Origin: Baffinella frigidus
Taxonomy: Eukaryota; Cryptophyceae; Cryptomonadales; Baffinellaceae
Direction of reading: 5' to 3'
Length of the DNA stretch: 19,075 nt
Assembly: GCA_026770585.1 (NCBI GenBank)
Contig: MU646327.1
Span: 1,185,578 to 1,204,652, forward strand
This document shows positions 18,690 through 19,075 of the stretch, in pieces; the first letter of the stretch is position 1; every line of letters begins with the position of its first letter. The position numbers were made by a program, and so were the translations under genes. A model generated the notes under the pieces. That model made no database searches and was not told where the DNA came from. It was given only the letters and a program-made list of their open reading frames with translations.

Positions 18690-19075
18690 GGTTTGGGGTG
18701 TGTGTTGAGGGTTGAGGGTTTGATGTTCAGGGTTGAGAGTTTGAGATTCAGGGTTTAGGGTTGCCGGTGAACGGTTGAGGGTTAAGGGATTAGGATGTAA
18801 GGTTTGGGGTTGGTGGTATTGGGTTTAGGGGTTTGAGTTGAGGGTTGAGGGTTGAGGGTTGAGGTTTGAGGGTTTGGGGTCGATGGTTGAGGATTTGGGG
18901 TTCAGGGTTCAGGGTTTGGAGGTTAGGGTTTGGGGTTTGGGGTATAGGGTTGAGGGTCTAGGGATTAGGGTTGAGAGTTTTGGGTGTGGGGTTTGGGGTT
19001 TAGGGTTTAGGGTATAGGGTTGAGAGGCGAGGGTGGAGGGTGGAGTGTGCAGGGGGGAGGGTTGAGGGTTGAGGG
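17663..19075 (-). repeat. Long partial intron made of degenerate telomere-like repeats (upstream of exon 1)
   Basis: There are 1,413 nt with no exon-like GC-rich island. The plus strand is mainly TTGAGGG with TTTAGGG, TTCAGGG, TTTGGGG and irregular units; the sense strand is the C-rich complement. It ends at the acceptor AACCAG|GTGCCG. The donor and upstream exon are outside the window. Blocks of identical units occur, best seen at 18541-18690. Segments near 17841-17905 and 18751-18820 look like diverged copies of each other. It could in principle be intergenic, but exon 1 starts with an acceptor and mid-module sequence, so intron is preferred. Confidence 0.75.
18541..18690 (+). repeat. Block array: TTGAGGG then TTCAGGG then TTGAGGG
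   Basis: About six TTGAGGG units are followed by about six TTCAGGG units and then about nine or ten TTGAGGG units. Clean switching between unit types indicates local expansion by slippage or unequal exchange. Confidence 0.9.

Noticed and set aside
17663-19075. True telomere or chromosome end
   Set aside because: The repeats are highly degenerate, mainly TTGAGGG, and directly abut a splice acceptor of a gene whose other introns hold the same kind of repeat. An end-of-contig effect cannot be fully excluded.

Overview
The window is eukaryotic nuclear DNA from what looks like a protist alga, and it holds an internal piece of one very large gene on the minus strand. My best guess is a dinoflagellate. 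The evidence is GC-rich exons, exons kilobases long, introns built of the Arabidopsis-type telomere unit TTTAGGG and its variants, and acceptors that always read AG|G. Cryptophytes, chromerids and other algae that use TTTAGGG are not excluded. I see no bacterial gene layout, RNA gene, promoter, start codon or terminal stop.

Seven exons can be joined, in transcript order: 17662-17189, 17011-14141, 13640-8646, 8424-2641, 2418-1793, 1638-1571 and 1398-77. They total 16,140 nt, exactly 5,380 codons, with one continuous reading frame and matching phases at all six junctions. The frame is open at both ends, so the full protein is longer. The 68-nt exon at 1638-1571 is a micro-exon that restores the phase between its two neighbours.

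The protein is a mosaic of extracellular modules. From N to C these are: a block of five IPT/TIG-like Ig-fold repeats; eleven tandem repeats of about 94-120 residues, each with a conserved cysteine pair and a signature like G-x-[YF]-x-V-C-Y-S-T; two more IPT repeats; about seventeen cadherin-like / tandem-95-type repeats with linkers such as VNxPPxF and cores such as DDGG; a PAN/Apple-like insert; and a LamG/concanavalin-like domain with a Cys-rich insert, followed by a possible IPT-like unit. Many N-x-S/T sequons and paired cysteines suggest a secreted or cell-surface adhesive or matrix protein. A signal peptide or membrane anchor, if present, lies outside the window.

All intervening DNA (1-76, 1399-1570, 1639-1792, 2419-2640, 8425-8645, 13641-14140, 17012-17188, 17663-19075) is degenerate telomere-like repeat, always with the C-rich strand in the transcript. 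Each intron starts after G, begins GT, ends AG and is followed by GT, so a GGT is duplicated at both ends. Two introns keep longer flanking direct repeats of 8 and 13 bp. This looks like intron birth by insertion of telomeric-type DNA into GGT sites, and it is the most interesting feature of the window.
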